64,000 nucleotides of DNA, taken from the NCBI GenBank assembly GCA_024760905.1, contig CM045733.1:24941001-25005000 (forward strand), written 5' to 3'. The translations under genes and the position numbers were made by a program. This stretch comes from Plotosus lineatus. Its lineage: Eukaryota > Chordata > Actinopteri > Siluriformes > Plotosidae. Numbering within the stretch: the first letter of the stretch is position 1; the number at the start of each line of letters is the position of its first letter. The notes under the pieces are model-generated. The model was not told the origin of the DNA and made no database searches. It was given only the letters and a program-made list of their open reading frames with translations. Shown here one piece after another: positions 1-10,359 of this stretch.

Positions 1-30
1 TTTTTTGCCCAAGGAATACAAGAATAAAAA

Positions 31-415
31 GTGAATGGATTGAGAACAAAAAACCTCAAAACGCAAGTGATTTACAACAGGAGATTCGCTTTTCCCCCAA
101 ACTTTCTGCAAACCAATCACAAGTTTCTTGCAAAGCAGTCACAAAAATTATACGTATTTAAGATGCAAAATATTCATCCCATGTGGAGTCACAAAACATC
201 TTTACACAACTTTCAATTCGAGCAAAAAGAATGGCAGAAAATCAATTCAAATCAGTTTCTTTTATATCACACCTCTGGTGTGATATATATAAAAAAAAGG
301 TTCCAAAAACACAATATGCTTAGATGTAGCTGATAGAAATTATAAATTCATTATAATAATGAATTATTATATTATATTATTATATAATGAATTCATTATT
401 ATATAATGAATCCAT
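31..415. other. unassigned AT-rich sequence with palindromic AT tract
   Basis: There is no recognisable gene. The stretch at about 345-415 alternates ATTCATTATA/TATAATGAAT blocks and is locally self-complementary, so it could fold into small hairpins. It abuts the tail of the SINE that follows. Confidence 0.4.
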
Positions 416-667
416 TCATTCATTCATTCACTGAACCACTTAATCCTAATTAGGGTTGCAAGGAGGCTGGTGCCCATCTCAGTTGAATTTGGGTGAGGGC
501 AAAGTACAGTCGGCCCCCTTCTTACAAAAACCCCTGAATACGAAAAATCAAGTATACGGAAAACATTTTCCTAAATTTTTGTCCTCTGCATACAAAACAA
601 CTTCTTACGAGAAGTGCCAAACGCGCCATTCAAATGCGCCATTCAAACATTCAAACAATGCGTGAGT

Positions 668-806
668 TGCTCTCTCATTGGCTGTCTCCCAACATCCCAC
701 CCCGCTGGCCTCCCATTGGCTAGGAGGGATGACGCAGCTCCCTCCCATTGGCTATCTCTCAACATCCCGCCCCGCTGGCCTCCCGCCGGCTAGGAGGGAT
801 GACGCT
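668..806. repeat. tandem ~70-bp GC-rich duplication with ATTGG motifs
   Basis: Two adjacent units each read roughly 'attggct..ctcaacatccc..cccgctggcctccc...ggctaggagggatgacgc'. Each unit opens with ATTGGCT, an inverted CCAAT box, and the first unit contains a second one. This may be the relic promoter of the parent transposon, but no transcript evidence is visible here. Confidence 0.6.
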
Positions 807-961
807 GTCGTTCCAACTTTGTTCATGTTTGTGTGAACCGTGTTCATGTTTGTGTGTCATTCCAACTGTATTTTATGACTCAGGCTTTTAACCTTCCATA
901 AACATTTGTAAGATTATAACTCTGCATAGTCAACACACGTGCGCGTGCACACACATGCGCT

Positions 962-984
962 CACACACACACACACACACACAC
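962..984. repeat. (CA)n microsatellite
   Basis: A short (CA)n run inside the TIR element. Confidence 0.9.
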
Positions 985-1430
985 GCACGCGCATATGATT
1001 CCCGGTGAAGGTGATTCCCGGTGCAATGGTCATTGTAAGATTATAACTCTGCTAAGAAGACATGGTCAACACGAAGTAAGTACCTTTAAAGCTATGCTTT
1101 TATCATTTTTAAAGGGTAGTCTTGGGAGCCTTGGAACGAATCACATGTTTTACATGTAAAATGCACCTCTACTTACAAAAACTCCAGGTTCCAAAAAAGG
1201 CGCTGGAACGGATTAATTTCGTAAGAAGGAGGCCGACTGTACTGTATTGCCTGGTCAGCTCGCCAGGCAAATACAGTGCAGAAACATGCTGAAGGCAATC
1301 GAATGGCCTACTCTTTATGAACGACTGAAATGGTTCTTTTACATGCGTCTTTCCACAGACATTGAGAGACATGGCTGGCCTTTGATGACCCCTGGAGGGG
1401 CAGCAGTGACAACTTGTGATAGTTTGAACC

Positions 1431-1998
1431 TAATAGAAATTAATTCAATTAACTAAAATAAATTAGGAACTGAGTAAATAGTGTTTTTAGGAGAAAATGT
1501 TATCATCCGACACTGAATCTTCTCTTTATTAGCCGCTTGAGCATAATACTGTATCATCACTGAATAAACAATGGCTTCTTTAATGTATATCAGCACAGTG
1601 TACTAGCATGGTGATGACATCTGTTCAAATTGCATATATTGTAAACTGTATTGCTTTAAAGACCCAACTCCCAGGCTTTTGACATGTAAATGGCCATGTT
1701 AACTTAATCAGACCTTCTTTAAAGGAAGAGCATGAACATCTGCCTCTCTGTAAACCCGCTTTTAAATTCAGCGAGCGTATGCCTCTGTTTCTCTTCCTGA
1801 GCTTCAGTCTTATCAGAGGGAGCTTATGTCATAAATCTGGACTCGTTAATTGGAAGAAAACCAAAGCAATTAAATCTGTAAAATGGTTTCTGTAGTATGT
1901 GCTGTTAACTGAGCCACCAGTTTCATGAGATCACCATAAACTTCTTTCAACATGAACTTACTTTACTTTTATTTATTAGATGTAGCAAATCAACCACA
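1431..1998. other. unassigned sequence
   Basis: I see no ORF with gene-like character, no repeat and no RNA gene in this stretch. Confidence 0.3.
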
Positions 1999-2050
1999 AA
2001 ATAAATAGATAGATAAATAAATAAATAAAAAGAAAATAAATAAATAAATT
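1999..2050. repeat. (AAAT)n microsatellite
   Basis: Imperfect AAAT/AGAT tetranucleotide repeats. Confidence 0.85.
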
Positions 2051-2544
2051 CTAATCACTTCAAGACACACTTAGCTACTGCGATGAAAACAAATGCATGG
2101 CAATTAAGGGACATCAGTGATTTTTTTTTTTCTCCAAGTGAGAATGTTAAATGAGTGACAGCTTGAGTGTTGGCATGTATTCAGTGATAACTGCATGCAG
2201 ATCAGGGCCTGAGCTGGTATAGTTGGCGCTCTGTCCCACTCAGTGCTAAGATCACACTGACAACCTGACAGACAAGAAGGAGGATGCCAGATGAGCATGT
2301 GGACCTTCAGAGTACACAGACAGAGAAGTGGGTGGAACACGGGCAAACAGGGACTCCACCAGTGTGAAATATGGACAGAGAAATTGCAAGAGAGAAAACG
2401 GCAGTAAGAATTGAGGATGGTGAGGAGAATCTGCAGCCAACATTAAAAGTTTGCTTAATAAATAGTTTAATGAATAGTTTCATTAATAGTCATTAATGGC
2501 CCACTGTATATTGCTGATCCATAGTTAATGCCGACTATATATTA
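2051..2544. other. unassigned sequence
   Basis: Nothing recognisable. The sequence 2450-2540 is TAAT-rich with several 'aatagt/attaatag' echoes. Confidence 0.3.
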
Positions 2545-3262
2545 TTGGTATAGTCAACATCATCTTTGAACAAGACTCCGGGATACTGGAACTCCTCCAC
2601 TTGGGGCAGGACCTCATTCCAGACCCGGAGGGTGTATTCCACCCTTTTTTGGCTGAGAACCATGGCCTGAGACTTGGAAGTGCTGATTCTCATCCTGGTC
2701 ACTTTGCACTCAGCTGCGAATTGCTCTAATGAGAGCTGGAGGGCCCAGATTGATGAAGCCAAAAAGACAAGTTATCCGCAAAAAGCAGAGATGAGATCCG
2801 ATGGACACCAAGCCGGAACTCCTCAACGCCATGGCTACACCTAGAAATTTTGTCCATAAAAATGATGAACAGAATTGATGACAAAGGACAGCCTTGGCGA
2901 ACTCCACCTCTCACTGGAAAGGAATTCAACCTGTTGCTACCAATGCAGACCAAGTCCGGCTCCAGTGATACAGAGACCAAATGACTTGTAGCAACAGGTT
3001 CGGTACACCATATTACCAGAGCACGCCCCACAAGATAGACCAAATGATAGGGTAAAAATCCTTCTCTAAATCTACAAAACACGTGTGTACAGATTGGCCA
3101 AATTTGGATGCCACCTCCAGGATCCTGTATTGTATATAGAGTTATTGAGAGTGCTGCAGACAGGATGAAAACCACATTGTTCCTCCTGAATCTTGGGTTC
3201 AACCATCGGTCGGATTCTCCTCTCGAGCTCCCCTGCATAGAATTTCATTTCTAACCCCCAGT
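2545..3262 (-). mobile_element. Rex3 (RTE-clade LINE) fragment, reverse transcriptase region
   Basis: The minus strand encodes Rex3-like RT. The 170-residue frame at 3238-2726 shows 'RRIRPMVEPKIQEEQCGF', the block-B motif 'RQGCPLSSILFIIFMD' and block C as 'LFADN', where a functional copy has FADD. The segment 2860-2900 matches the highly conserved Rex3 stretch that is the usual PCR target, 'GACAAAGGACAGCCTTGG'. The catalytic FADD is changed and the frame breaks around 2760, so this is a dead relic. Both ends of the element are missing. Confidence 0.8.
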
Positions 3263-3280
3263 ATTTGAGAAGCACTGGTC

Positions 3281-3345
3281 TAAAGACATGTAGATTAGGT
3301 CGACTGAGTCGTCTAAATGGCTCAGAGGTGTGTATGTGAGTGTGA
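3281..3345 (+). repeat. SINE-C middle fragment
   Basis: The sequence 'aagacatgtagattag...gtgtgagtgtgaata' resembles the middle of SINE-C, directly after the Rex3 relic. Confidence 0.4.
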
Positions 3346-3554
3346 ATACTTGCTTGGCTCTGAGTTATCCCTGTAAAATATTGATGAACTGTTGCAAGTG
3401 TATTTTGCCTCTATCTCAATATGACAGCTGGGATTGGTTTCAGCCCCACAAAAAAAAAAAAAAAGGATAAAACTAATAGATAATGGATAGAATAATAACC
3501 CAATGACCATTTTACAAACAAGCATGCTTGGACGTTTATTTATTGATTTCTGAA

Positions 3555-3850
3555 GATACTTAATCTTAAGTAGAGTTGCTCGGAGGCTGGCACCCATCTC
3601 AGTCAACTCTGGTAAGTAGTGGGAACACCCTGAACAGCTATCCAGGCCATCACAGGGCCAACTAACACACACAACCATTCACACTTATACTGACACCTAG
3701 GGGTGATTTGCAACGGCCAATTAGCCTACTGTGCATGTTTTTGGACTGTGTGAGGAACCTGCAGAAAACCCACCCAAGCTTGTGGTGGAACATGCAAACT
3801 CCACCCAGAATCAAACCCAGGTGTTATTGCTGTGAGATGGAGGGGCTGCA
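3555..3850 (-). mobile_element. SINE-C (minus)
   Basis: Read on the minus strand it has a weak tRNA-like head (3850 downward), the conserved middle around 3720-3760 (complement of 'ccaaaaacatgcacagtagg') and the 'gagatgggtgccagcctccg' tail near 3580. Compared with the copy at 57111-57480 it is full length but diverged. Confidence 0.65.
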
Positions 3851-4488
3851 TGCTTAGTCACTGATTTTGTTTTGTTGAGACAAAGTTAAATATATGGCAA
3901 GACCAGTAGACTAACCATATCCCTGACCCGTGAACAAAACAAATCCCAGTGCAAATACAGACAAGGCCAAGAAAAGTCCTTAAGATAATAAAACAAAATA
4001 ATTATCTCTGGATTCATGTTTGATTTGAATGATACAGCCCTGGTAGATACACTGATCAGCTATTACATTAAAAGCACTGACATATGAGGAGAATACCAGT
4101 GGTACTTGTGTTGGTCTGTCCTCAGTGTTGATGGGTTGACAGCAGGAAAATTGTTTTCATATTGGATCTGAGTGACTTTGAAGAGGGCTAAACTTTGATG
4201 GCTAGATGCCAGTTAAGAACAATTCTGAAATGGCAAGTTTTGTTGGATGCTCCATGTACATAATGGTTGAACAAAGGACAGCAGTGAACTGGCAGTATGG
4301 TCACTCAAGGCTCACTGATGCATACGGGGAAGCTTTTTTCCTGCATGGCAGCTGCCACAGCCCACAAATTGCTCATGAAATGCTGGCTATGATACAACGG
4401 TGTCAGAACACAGTGCAATGCAACTTGATGAGCATGCCATGTTCGTATGAAGCCAGCGGCATATAAACACGAAAACATTGATTATTAA

Positions 4489-4590
4489 ATTGTTATTCCC
4501 TGCTCTTTTTACAAGTCCATGTGCTCTGTCTTCAAGTTCTTTCTTGCCATGCTGTCAGTTCCTTGTATCACTTCATTATTAATTAACAGC
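4489..4590 (+). repeat. ~100-bp repeat, copy 1 of 2
   Basis: 'attgttattccctgct...cttgccatg...cagttccttg' recurs at 5886-5985 with about 80% identity. No structure is recognised. Confidence 0.6.
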
Positions 4591-4891
4591 TGCTGTAGCA
4601 CAACCTGCTGAAGAAATTAATGTTGGTTATAATAAAAATGTGTCAGTATATACAGGTTTTTGCTCCTTGCAACATATAAGGCTGCCAGCCGCAAACTTGT
4701 CAGAGTGCCAATGCTGACCCCGGTGCACCATTGACATCATCTACACTGATGCTTTCTAAAGCATGTAGGAATTAGAACTCAACCTTGTCTTTCAAATCAA
4801 GTTGATGCCCAGGTGTGTGTCAGTTCCTTACCTGGGATAACAACAGAATGTATAATGGGAAGAAGGCGGTGGATGCAGTATGATGCCCTGG

Positions 4892-5124
4892 TAAGGTAAG
4901 TGGTAAAGTCTGTTGGGTTTTTACACCAGAGCCCTGTGGCTCATCAGGCCGGTGCTTATCGCCGGTTTCTCTAGCGCGAAGCAACTAGGAGTCCAACTCC
5001 TCCTGGATGGGATGCTAGTCCATCGCAGGTTACCTTCTCAGTATATTTTTACTGGTACCCATTTATACTGCTGGGTGAACAGAGGCTCACTTGTGGTTGA
5101 GACCTTGCCCAAGGGTCTTAGCAA
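4892..5124 (-). mobile_element. SINE-B, head-truncated, with target-site duplication
   Basis: This copy shares 'ctcctggatgggatgctagt' and 'cccatttatactgctgggtg' with copies at 27292-27612 and 55884-56157. The tRNA-like head, which lies at the right end in minus orientation, is absent. The 11-bp duplication TGATGCCCTGG at 4881-4891 and 5125-5135 frames it, so it inserted into the older Tc1 relic by retrotransposition. Confidence 0.8.
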
Positions 5125-5470
5125 TGATGCCCTGGGCAGTGTTCTAATTGAAAACTTTATGTCCTGGCATTTCTGATTTTCTGATATCTACCTAAATACT
5201 GCTGTAGACCAAGCGAACCCATTCCTGACAACAGTGGCAGTGGTTTTCCGTGCAACAGTGCAAAACTTGTTCAAGAATGGTTTTCCAACCCCCAAGGTGT
5301 CCAATTTCCCTGAATGATCAGATATAGAGATCAGCAGAGGCTACACCTCACAACTTACACCTCAACCTACACTTACACCTCACAACCTATACATCTGCAA
5401 CTCACTTTGTGCCAGATACCACAGCACAGCAAGTCTTCAGGAGCCGATGCCTCAATGGGCTAGAATTATT

Positions 5471-5885
5471 TTTTCATCACAAAGAAGTCTTACAGTCTCC
5501 GGCAGGTGATGGTCATATTATTGCCAGTGATATACAGAAATTAACTGAACAGACAGTAATTTATTTTACTAAATCGGCAATATATTTAATATAATAGCTT
5601 TAAGGAGATTAAAAGCCTAACCTAAGGTTACAAGAGAGGAAAAAATCTTATTCTTTCTAAATTAACTCAAAGCTTTGTGTCAGTGAAATGAACTATATCA
5701 AATATTTTTTCAGAAAGGCATGATGTTTGACTGGAACAGCACACATCATCTATTCTCTAGAAGTACTCCTACTGCTACTTTATTTTTCCAGCACCAATCA
5801 GAGACAATATGGAACTTACAGCCATCAATCCAACAAATGGTGAAAATGGAAAGCGGTATGTGAAGCCAGGAAATGGTGATTATTA
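5471..5885. other. unassigned sequence
   Basis: I see nothing recognisable between the Tc1 relic and the second copy of the 100-bp repeat. Confidence 0.3.
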
Positions 5886-5985
5886 CATTGTTATTCCCTG
5901 CTGTTTGTGCAAGTTGATGTGCTCTGACTTCATGTTCCTTCTTGCCAGGGCTTCAGTTCCTTGCATCACTTCATCATCATTTCCA
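5886..5985 (+). repeat. ~100-bp repeat, copy 2 of 2
   Basis: Direct-orientation partner of 4489-4590, 1.4 kb away, sharing 'ttgttattccctgct' and 'cagttccttg.atcacttcat'. Confidence 0.6.
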
Positions 5986-6064
5986 TAGTCAGCTCACCCG
6001 GCTTCTGAATGAAGGTGAGTGAGGGAGCTTATTGTTCTTGTTCACAGAAGCAGACCAAATGCAA

Positions 6065-6181
<117 letters not shown>

Positions 6182-6648
6182 ACTGCAAACATAAAAAGGC
6201 AACGAATGGGTGTAAAAGTGATGAGTCTGATCACAAAGGCTTGATCACACACAGCAAACTTAGTTTACTTCTGTTACCAGGCACTCCGTCAATACACAGC
6301 AGTAAGCAGAGCGTCGAGGGAAACACTTATAATAAGCTAGTGATGGCCAGTGACACCAACTTGAGTAAGCATCACGTCAGCCTGTCTGGTGACTACGGAC
6401 ACTGATATGCATTTCACAGAGCTTCAGTTTTCTCCAATGTACACTTCAGAGTTGTTTTATTATCACCCTGCTAAATATTTTGACCTTTTATTTTGGAAAG
6501 TTCCTGTGATGTCAGTCCGAATATCTGAGGTTTACAAAGGGGGTTAGAGATGGATAACATTCTGTGGGCTCACATGTAAATATCAAGCTGGTCTGAAGAT
6601 ACAGGGTCTGTAGAATAAAAATGTTTTTCATTAACATCTTAAGGTTAT

Positions 6649-6696
6649 TTCTTCTTCTTCTTCTTCTTCTTCTTCTTCTTCTTCTTCTTCTTCTTC
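6649..6696. repeat. (CTT)n microsatellite
   Basis: About 16 CTT units. A poly-Arg ORF on the minus strand is an artefact of the repeat. Confidence 0.95.
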
Positions 6697-6903
6697 TCAT
6701 GTTCCTTCCATGAACTGTGGGGTGAAGGACACAGTTTTCTATCTCATCCTTTCAACATCATGCTAGTTTATCTTTGTCAACTCCATGTCATTTTTGATTG
6801 TCCTTTGTTATTTATAATGGTTTTGATCAGAGCAAAAGCATAGGATCCAAGAGTAAGCAAAGAACAGACATAATTAGGTATTCAGGTGATCTTATCTACT
6901 GTT

Positions 6904-7555
6904 AGCACATGTAAGACGTTTTGGAGACAAAGTCAGAGAAGCTAGATTGAGATGGTTTGGACACGTACAGAGGAGGGATAGTGAGTGGGGCAGTGGTGGT
7001 CTAGTGGTATAGGGTGCTGGATTGCTGATCCAAAGGTTGGGGGTTCAAGTCCCACTCTCCACAAGGTTGTCACCGTTCCCCCCAGTGTGGCTAACTGGGT
7101 TATCAAAGGTGGGCCATGTCTCTCACTGTCTATGGTGAGAGGCATGTAAAAGAACCATTGCTAACATTCGTAAAGAGTAGGCTGCAAAGTCGTCAGCGTG
7201 TTTCTGTCCCTTGCTAAAAGGGTTGTGACAGGAAGGGCATCCGACATAAAAACCTCTGCCAAATCAAACGTGCGAATCAGATGATTCGCTGTGGCGACTC
7301 CCGAGTAAAAGGGAAAAAGCCGAAAGGAAGACAGACAGAGGAGGGATAGTGAGTATATTGGTAGGAGGATGCTGAGGTTGGAACTACCAGGCAGAAGGTC
7401 TAGAGGAAGACCAAAGAGACGATTCATGGACGTGGTGAAGGAGGACATGAAGGCAGTTGGTGTAAAAGAAGAAGATGCAGAGGATAGGGTGAGATGGAGG
7501 CAGATGATTTGCTGTGGCGACCCCTGAAGGGAACAGCTGAAAGGAAAAGAAGAAG
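6904..7555 (+). mobile_element. L-A LINE, 5'-truncated, with 20-bp target-site duplication
   Basis: This is the 3' terminal piece of the RTE-like LINE. It encodes the remnant 'RRFGDKVREARLRWFGHVQR...' and ends 'gaacagctgaaaggaaaaga' plus GAA units. The direct repeat AGGTGATCTTATCTACTGTT at 6884-6903 and 7556-7575 is perfect, which marks a complete insertion. A SINE-A1 interrupts it at 6987-7334. Without the SINE only about 300 bp of LINE is present, so reverse transcription stopped early. Confidence 0.9.
6987..7334 (+). mobile_element. SINE-A1, full length, nested in L-A
   Basis: The head is tRNA-like, with an A box in 'ggtctagtggtatagggtgc' and a B box in 'gggttcaagtccc' (about 7039-7051). 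It best resembles a Glu-type tRNA. A conserved body follows ('atgtctctcactgtctatgg...cgtcagcgtgtttctg'). The last ~110 bp ('gtgacaggaagggcatccga', then 'attcgctgtggcgac', 'aagccgaaagga') match both ends of L-A. The 19-20 bp duplication ACAGAGGAGGGATAGTGAG lies at 6967-6985 and 7335-7353. Confidence 0.9.
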
Positions 7556-7614
7556 AGGTGATCTTATCTACTGTTGCAAATTAGCTACTCACTATGATTT
7601 AGGTCAGGAGTGAG

Positions 7615-7836
7615 TGAAGTGAACCATTCACACTCACATTTAGGGGAGATTTCAAACAGCCATTTAACCTATTGTGTATGTTTTTGGAATGTGGGAAGAA
7701 AGTGGAGTCCCCAGAGCAAACCCATGCAAACAAGGTCAGAACATGCAAACTACACAGAAACGCCTGAGCTGAGAATCGAACCCAAGACTTACTTGCTGTG
7801 AGGCGGATATGCTAACGACTATGCCACACTGCCACC
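7615..7836 (-). mobile_element. SINE-C (minus), tail-truncated
   Basis: The complement gives a tRNA-like head (from 7836: 'gtggcatagtcgttagcata'), a B box near 'gggttcgattctc' and the conserved middle ending near 7620. The tail block is missing. Confidence 0.7.
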
Positions 7837-8120
7837 ATTTTTTTTGTTTTGTTTTGTTTTTTTGTAGAATAAATTGTAATTTTAATGTAAAGAACAAACA
7901 CATGGCATGTCTTCTGTGATCTTAAGAAATCAGCCTTATCAGGAATCACTCATGAGATAGTGTAACTCATTTCATGCTCATTATTGTAAATAAAAACAAA
8001 TGGTTTGTACCTTGAAAGTATTCTCCATAAACACTAGGATGGAGTTATAATAAAAGGGTGAAATGCAAAGCTGTAATCACAGAACAAAAAGAGAGATCAT
8101 TGTGCAAAATGGAAAGAATA
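7837..8120. other. unassigned sequence
   Basis: A (GTTTT)-rich patch occurs at 7844-7865. Nothing else is recognised. Confidence 0.3.
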
Positions 8121-8247
8121 TTTCTCCGTGAGACAGAATACATGTGTATGATAGGAAGGATCCAAAAGGAACGGAGAGGTTACAGGAGGCAGAGATAAAG
8201 AAGGTGGAGGATTTTAAGTACTTAGGCACAACAGTCCAGAGCAATGG
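8121..8247 (+). mobile_element. L-A internal fragment fused upstream of another L-A copy
   Basis: This matches the L-A region just downstream of the RT core: 'gacagaatacatgtgtatga' through 'agtccagagcaatgg'. It then switches abruptly at about 8248 to the L-A 5' UTR. The order is therefore 3' fragment, then 5' end: either a rearrangement or one LINE inserted into another. Confidence 0.75.
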
Positions 8248-8416
8248 TATGCAAATAACAAATATTACCTCCATACCGGATCGGTCGAAGCCCGGGTTAA
8301 CAACGACCGCCATCAGTGCTGTTAACCAACAGGGTCCTGGTGGAAATTGGACTACTGTTGGTCGAAGAAGGAGAGGCGAGAGGCCTGTCCGTAGGCGGAG
8401 AGAGGAGAGGAAAAGC

Positions 8417-8662
8417 ATGAGTCTAGGACTGAGAGTAGGCACTTTGAATGTTGGAAATATGAATGGAAAAGATAGAGAGCTGGCTGAGATGATGCAGGTG
8501 AGGAAGGTGGACATACTGTGTGTTCAGAAGACCAGGTGGAAAGGTAGCAAGGCTAGAAGTTTAGGAGCAGGGTTTAAGCTGTTTTATCATGGTGTGGATG
8601 GGAAGAGAAATGGAGTAGGAGTCATCTTGAAGGAGGGTTGGTCAGAAATGTTCGAGAAGTGA
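8417..8662 (+). pseudogene. L-A endonuclease N-terminal fragment
   Basis: From Met 8417 the frame reads MSLGLRVGTLNVGNMNGK and contains 'VDILCVQKTRWKGSKARS'. The motif is QKTRW where other copies have QETRW, so the glutamate that would bind metal in an AP-type endonuclease is lost. The frame breaks at 8662. Confidence 0.8.
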
Positions 8663-9241
8663 AAAGAGTGTCAGACAGAGTGATGAGTCTCAAGTTAGAA
8701 ATTGAAGGCGTGATGTTCGATATTGTTAGTGCTTATGTTCTGCAGCCAGGATGCGAGCTAGAAAAGAAGGAGAGATTATGGAGTGAGTTAGATGAAGTGA
8801 TGCAAAGTGGTAGAAGCTGAAAAAGGAAGAGTGTCATGTTGTCTTCAAAGAGGAGTTGAAACAGGCTTTGGGTAGTCAGGAAGTGCTTCCAGATAACTGG
8901 ACAACCACAGCCAATGTGATCAGGGAGACCGGTAGGAGAGTACTTGGTGTGTCCTCTGGAAGGAAAGTAGACAAGGAGACTTGGTGGTGGAATGAAGAAG
9001 TGCAGGAGTGTGTACAAAGGAAGAGGTTAGCTAAGAAGAAGTGAGACTTGGAGAGGACCGCAGAGAGTAAACAGAAATACAGGGAGACATGGTGTAAGGC
9101 GAAGGTATCAGTGTCAAAGGCCAAACAGAGGGCGTATGATGACTTGTATGCTCGGTTGGACAGTAAAAAGAAGGAGAAAATTATTTATACAGGGTAGCAC
9201 AGCAGAGAAATAGAGATGGGAAGGGCGTACAGCAAGTTAGA

Positions 9242-10075
9242 GTGATAAAGGACAGAGAGAGAAATGTATTGACTGATGACAGAAGTGTGCTGGGAAGATG
9301 GAATGAGTTATTTGAAGAGCTGATGAATGAAAAAAATGAGAGAGAACAAAGAGTAGAAGAGTTGACCGTTGAGGACCAGGAAGTAGCAAAGAATAGTAAA
9401 GGTGAAGTGAGGAGGGATTTGAAGAGGATGAAGAGTGGAAAGGCAGCTGGTTCTGATGACATACTGGTGGAAGTATGGAAGTGTCTCGGAGAGGTAGCAG
9501 TAGATTTTCTGACAAGAAAATTCAACAAGGTCTTAGAGAGTGAGCAGATGCCGGAGGAAGGTAGAAGTGTGCTGGTGCCCATTTTTAAGAACAAGGGAGA
9601 CGTGCAGAGTTGTGGCAACAACAGAGGGATAAAGTTGATGAGCCATATGATGAAGTTATGGGAAAGAATAGTGGAAGCTAGACTAAAAGCAGAGGTCAGC
9701 ATTTGTGAACAACAGTTTGGTTTCATGCCAAGAAAGAGCACCACAGATGAAGTGTTTGCTTTGAGGATGTTAATAGAGAAGTACAGAGGTCAGAGGAAGC
9801 TGCACTGTGCCTTTGTGGATCTGGAGAAAGCATATGACAGGGTGCCAAGAGACGAAATGTGGTATTGCATGAGGACGTCTGGGGTGGCAGAGAAGTATGT
9901 TACAGTGGTGCAGGACATGTATGAGAGAAGTAAGACAGTGGTGAGGTGTGCTGTCGGTGTGACAGAAGAGTTCAAGGTGGAGGTAGGACTGCATCAAGGA
10001 TCAGCTCTGAGCCCCTTCTTGTTTGCTATGGTTATGGACAGGCTGACAGTTAAGGTTAGACAGGAATATCCATAG
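9242..10075 (+). pseudogene. L-A reverse transcriptase, N-terminal and palm part
   Basis: A 277-codon open frame. Residues ~60-110 hold the linker with 'KRMKSGKAAGSDDI', followed by '[14 protein letters not shown]' and '[14 protein letters not shown]'. Block A is [17 protein letters not shown] and block B is GLHQGSALSPFLFAMVMD. A TAG at 10073-10075 stops the frame just before block C, which reads MFTDDIVIC rather than MFADDIVIC. L-A RT would copy LINE RNA at a nicked target. This copy cannot encode the full enzyme. Confidence 0.85.
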
Positions 10076-10359
10076 ACTATGATGTTTACAGATGACATTG
10101 TGATCTGTAGTGAGAGCAGAGAACAAGTGCAGAAAAATCTAGAGAGGTGAAGGTATGCCCTGGAATGGAGAGGAATGAAGGTTAGCCTCAGTAAGACAGA
10201 ATACATGTGTGTGAATGAAAGGACCCAAGAGGAACAGTGAGGTTACAGGGAGCAGAAATAAAGAAGGTGGAGGACTTAGGCTCAATAATGCAGAGCAATG
10301 GAGAGTGTGGAAAAGAGGTGAAGAAGCGTGTATAGGCTGGTTGGAATGGTTGGAGAAAA

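Larger units (their letters stand above)
507..1239. mobile_element. 733-bp TIR DNA transposon, probably non-autonomous, TA target
   Basis: The left end CAGTCGGCCCCCTTCTTAC (507-525) matches the reverse complement of the right end (1239 backwards, CAGTCGGCCTCCTTCTTAC), giving terminal inverted repeats of about 23 bp with two mismatches. TA flanks both ends (505-506 and 1240-1241), and excising the element restores a SINE. TA duplication and CAGTCGG ends fit the pogo/Tigger branch of Tc1/mariner, but no transposase ORF is visible. It contains a GC-rich tandem pair of about 70 bp at 668-806 and a (CA)n tract. Confidence 0.75.
416..1430 (-). mobile_element. SINE-A2 (minus), split by a TIR transposon
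   Basis: On the minus strand this is a tRNA-headed SINE. Its body reads through 1430-1242 (complement of the 'ttttacatgc...agagacatgg' block) and its tail lies at 416-504, complement of the conserved 'CCCTAATTAGGATTAAG' block that ends in ATGA-type repeats. The SINE is interrupted at 507-1239. Removing that insert and one TA rejoins the body to 'gggcaaagta', the order seen in intact copies at 29595-29947 and 36094-36417. The tRNA head is decayed near 1430. Confidence 0.7.
4044..5470 (+). pseudogene. degenerate Tc1-like transposon, split by SINE-B
   Basis: The left end 'TACACTGATCAG' (4049) and the text after it resemble a common fish Tc1-like family, as do internal blocks such as 'gtgccaatgctgaccccggt' (about 4705) and 'tgccagataccacagcacag' (5409-5430). 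No continuous transposase frame survives. A short frame at 4206-4466 keeps only weak similarity. The stretch 4465-4670 is foreign or unalignable, and a SINE-B sits at 4892-5124. The right TIR is not identifiable. Confidence 0.6.

Noticed and set aside
6512..6700. Poly-Arg ORF on the minus strand
   Set aside because: Translation of (CTT)n.
7000..7060. Possible tRNA-Glu gene
   Set aside because: A and B boxes exist, but the acceptor and anticodon stems do not pair well, and the unit continues into a SINE body with target duplications. It is a SINE head.
8077..8514. Hydrophobic, Ser/Phe-rich minus-strand ORFs opposite L-A copies (also 9181-9744, 22505-23272, 44407-45027)
   Set aside because: They are antisense shadows of the purine-rich L-A coding strand. 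The same shadow appears at every L-A copy, which explains their apparent conservation.
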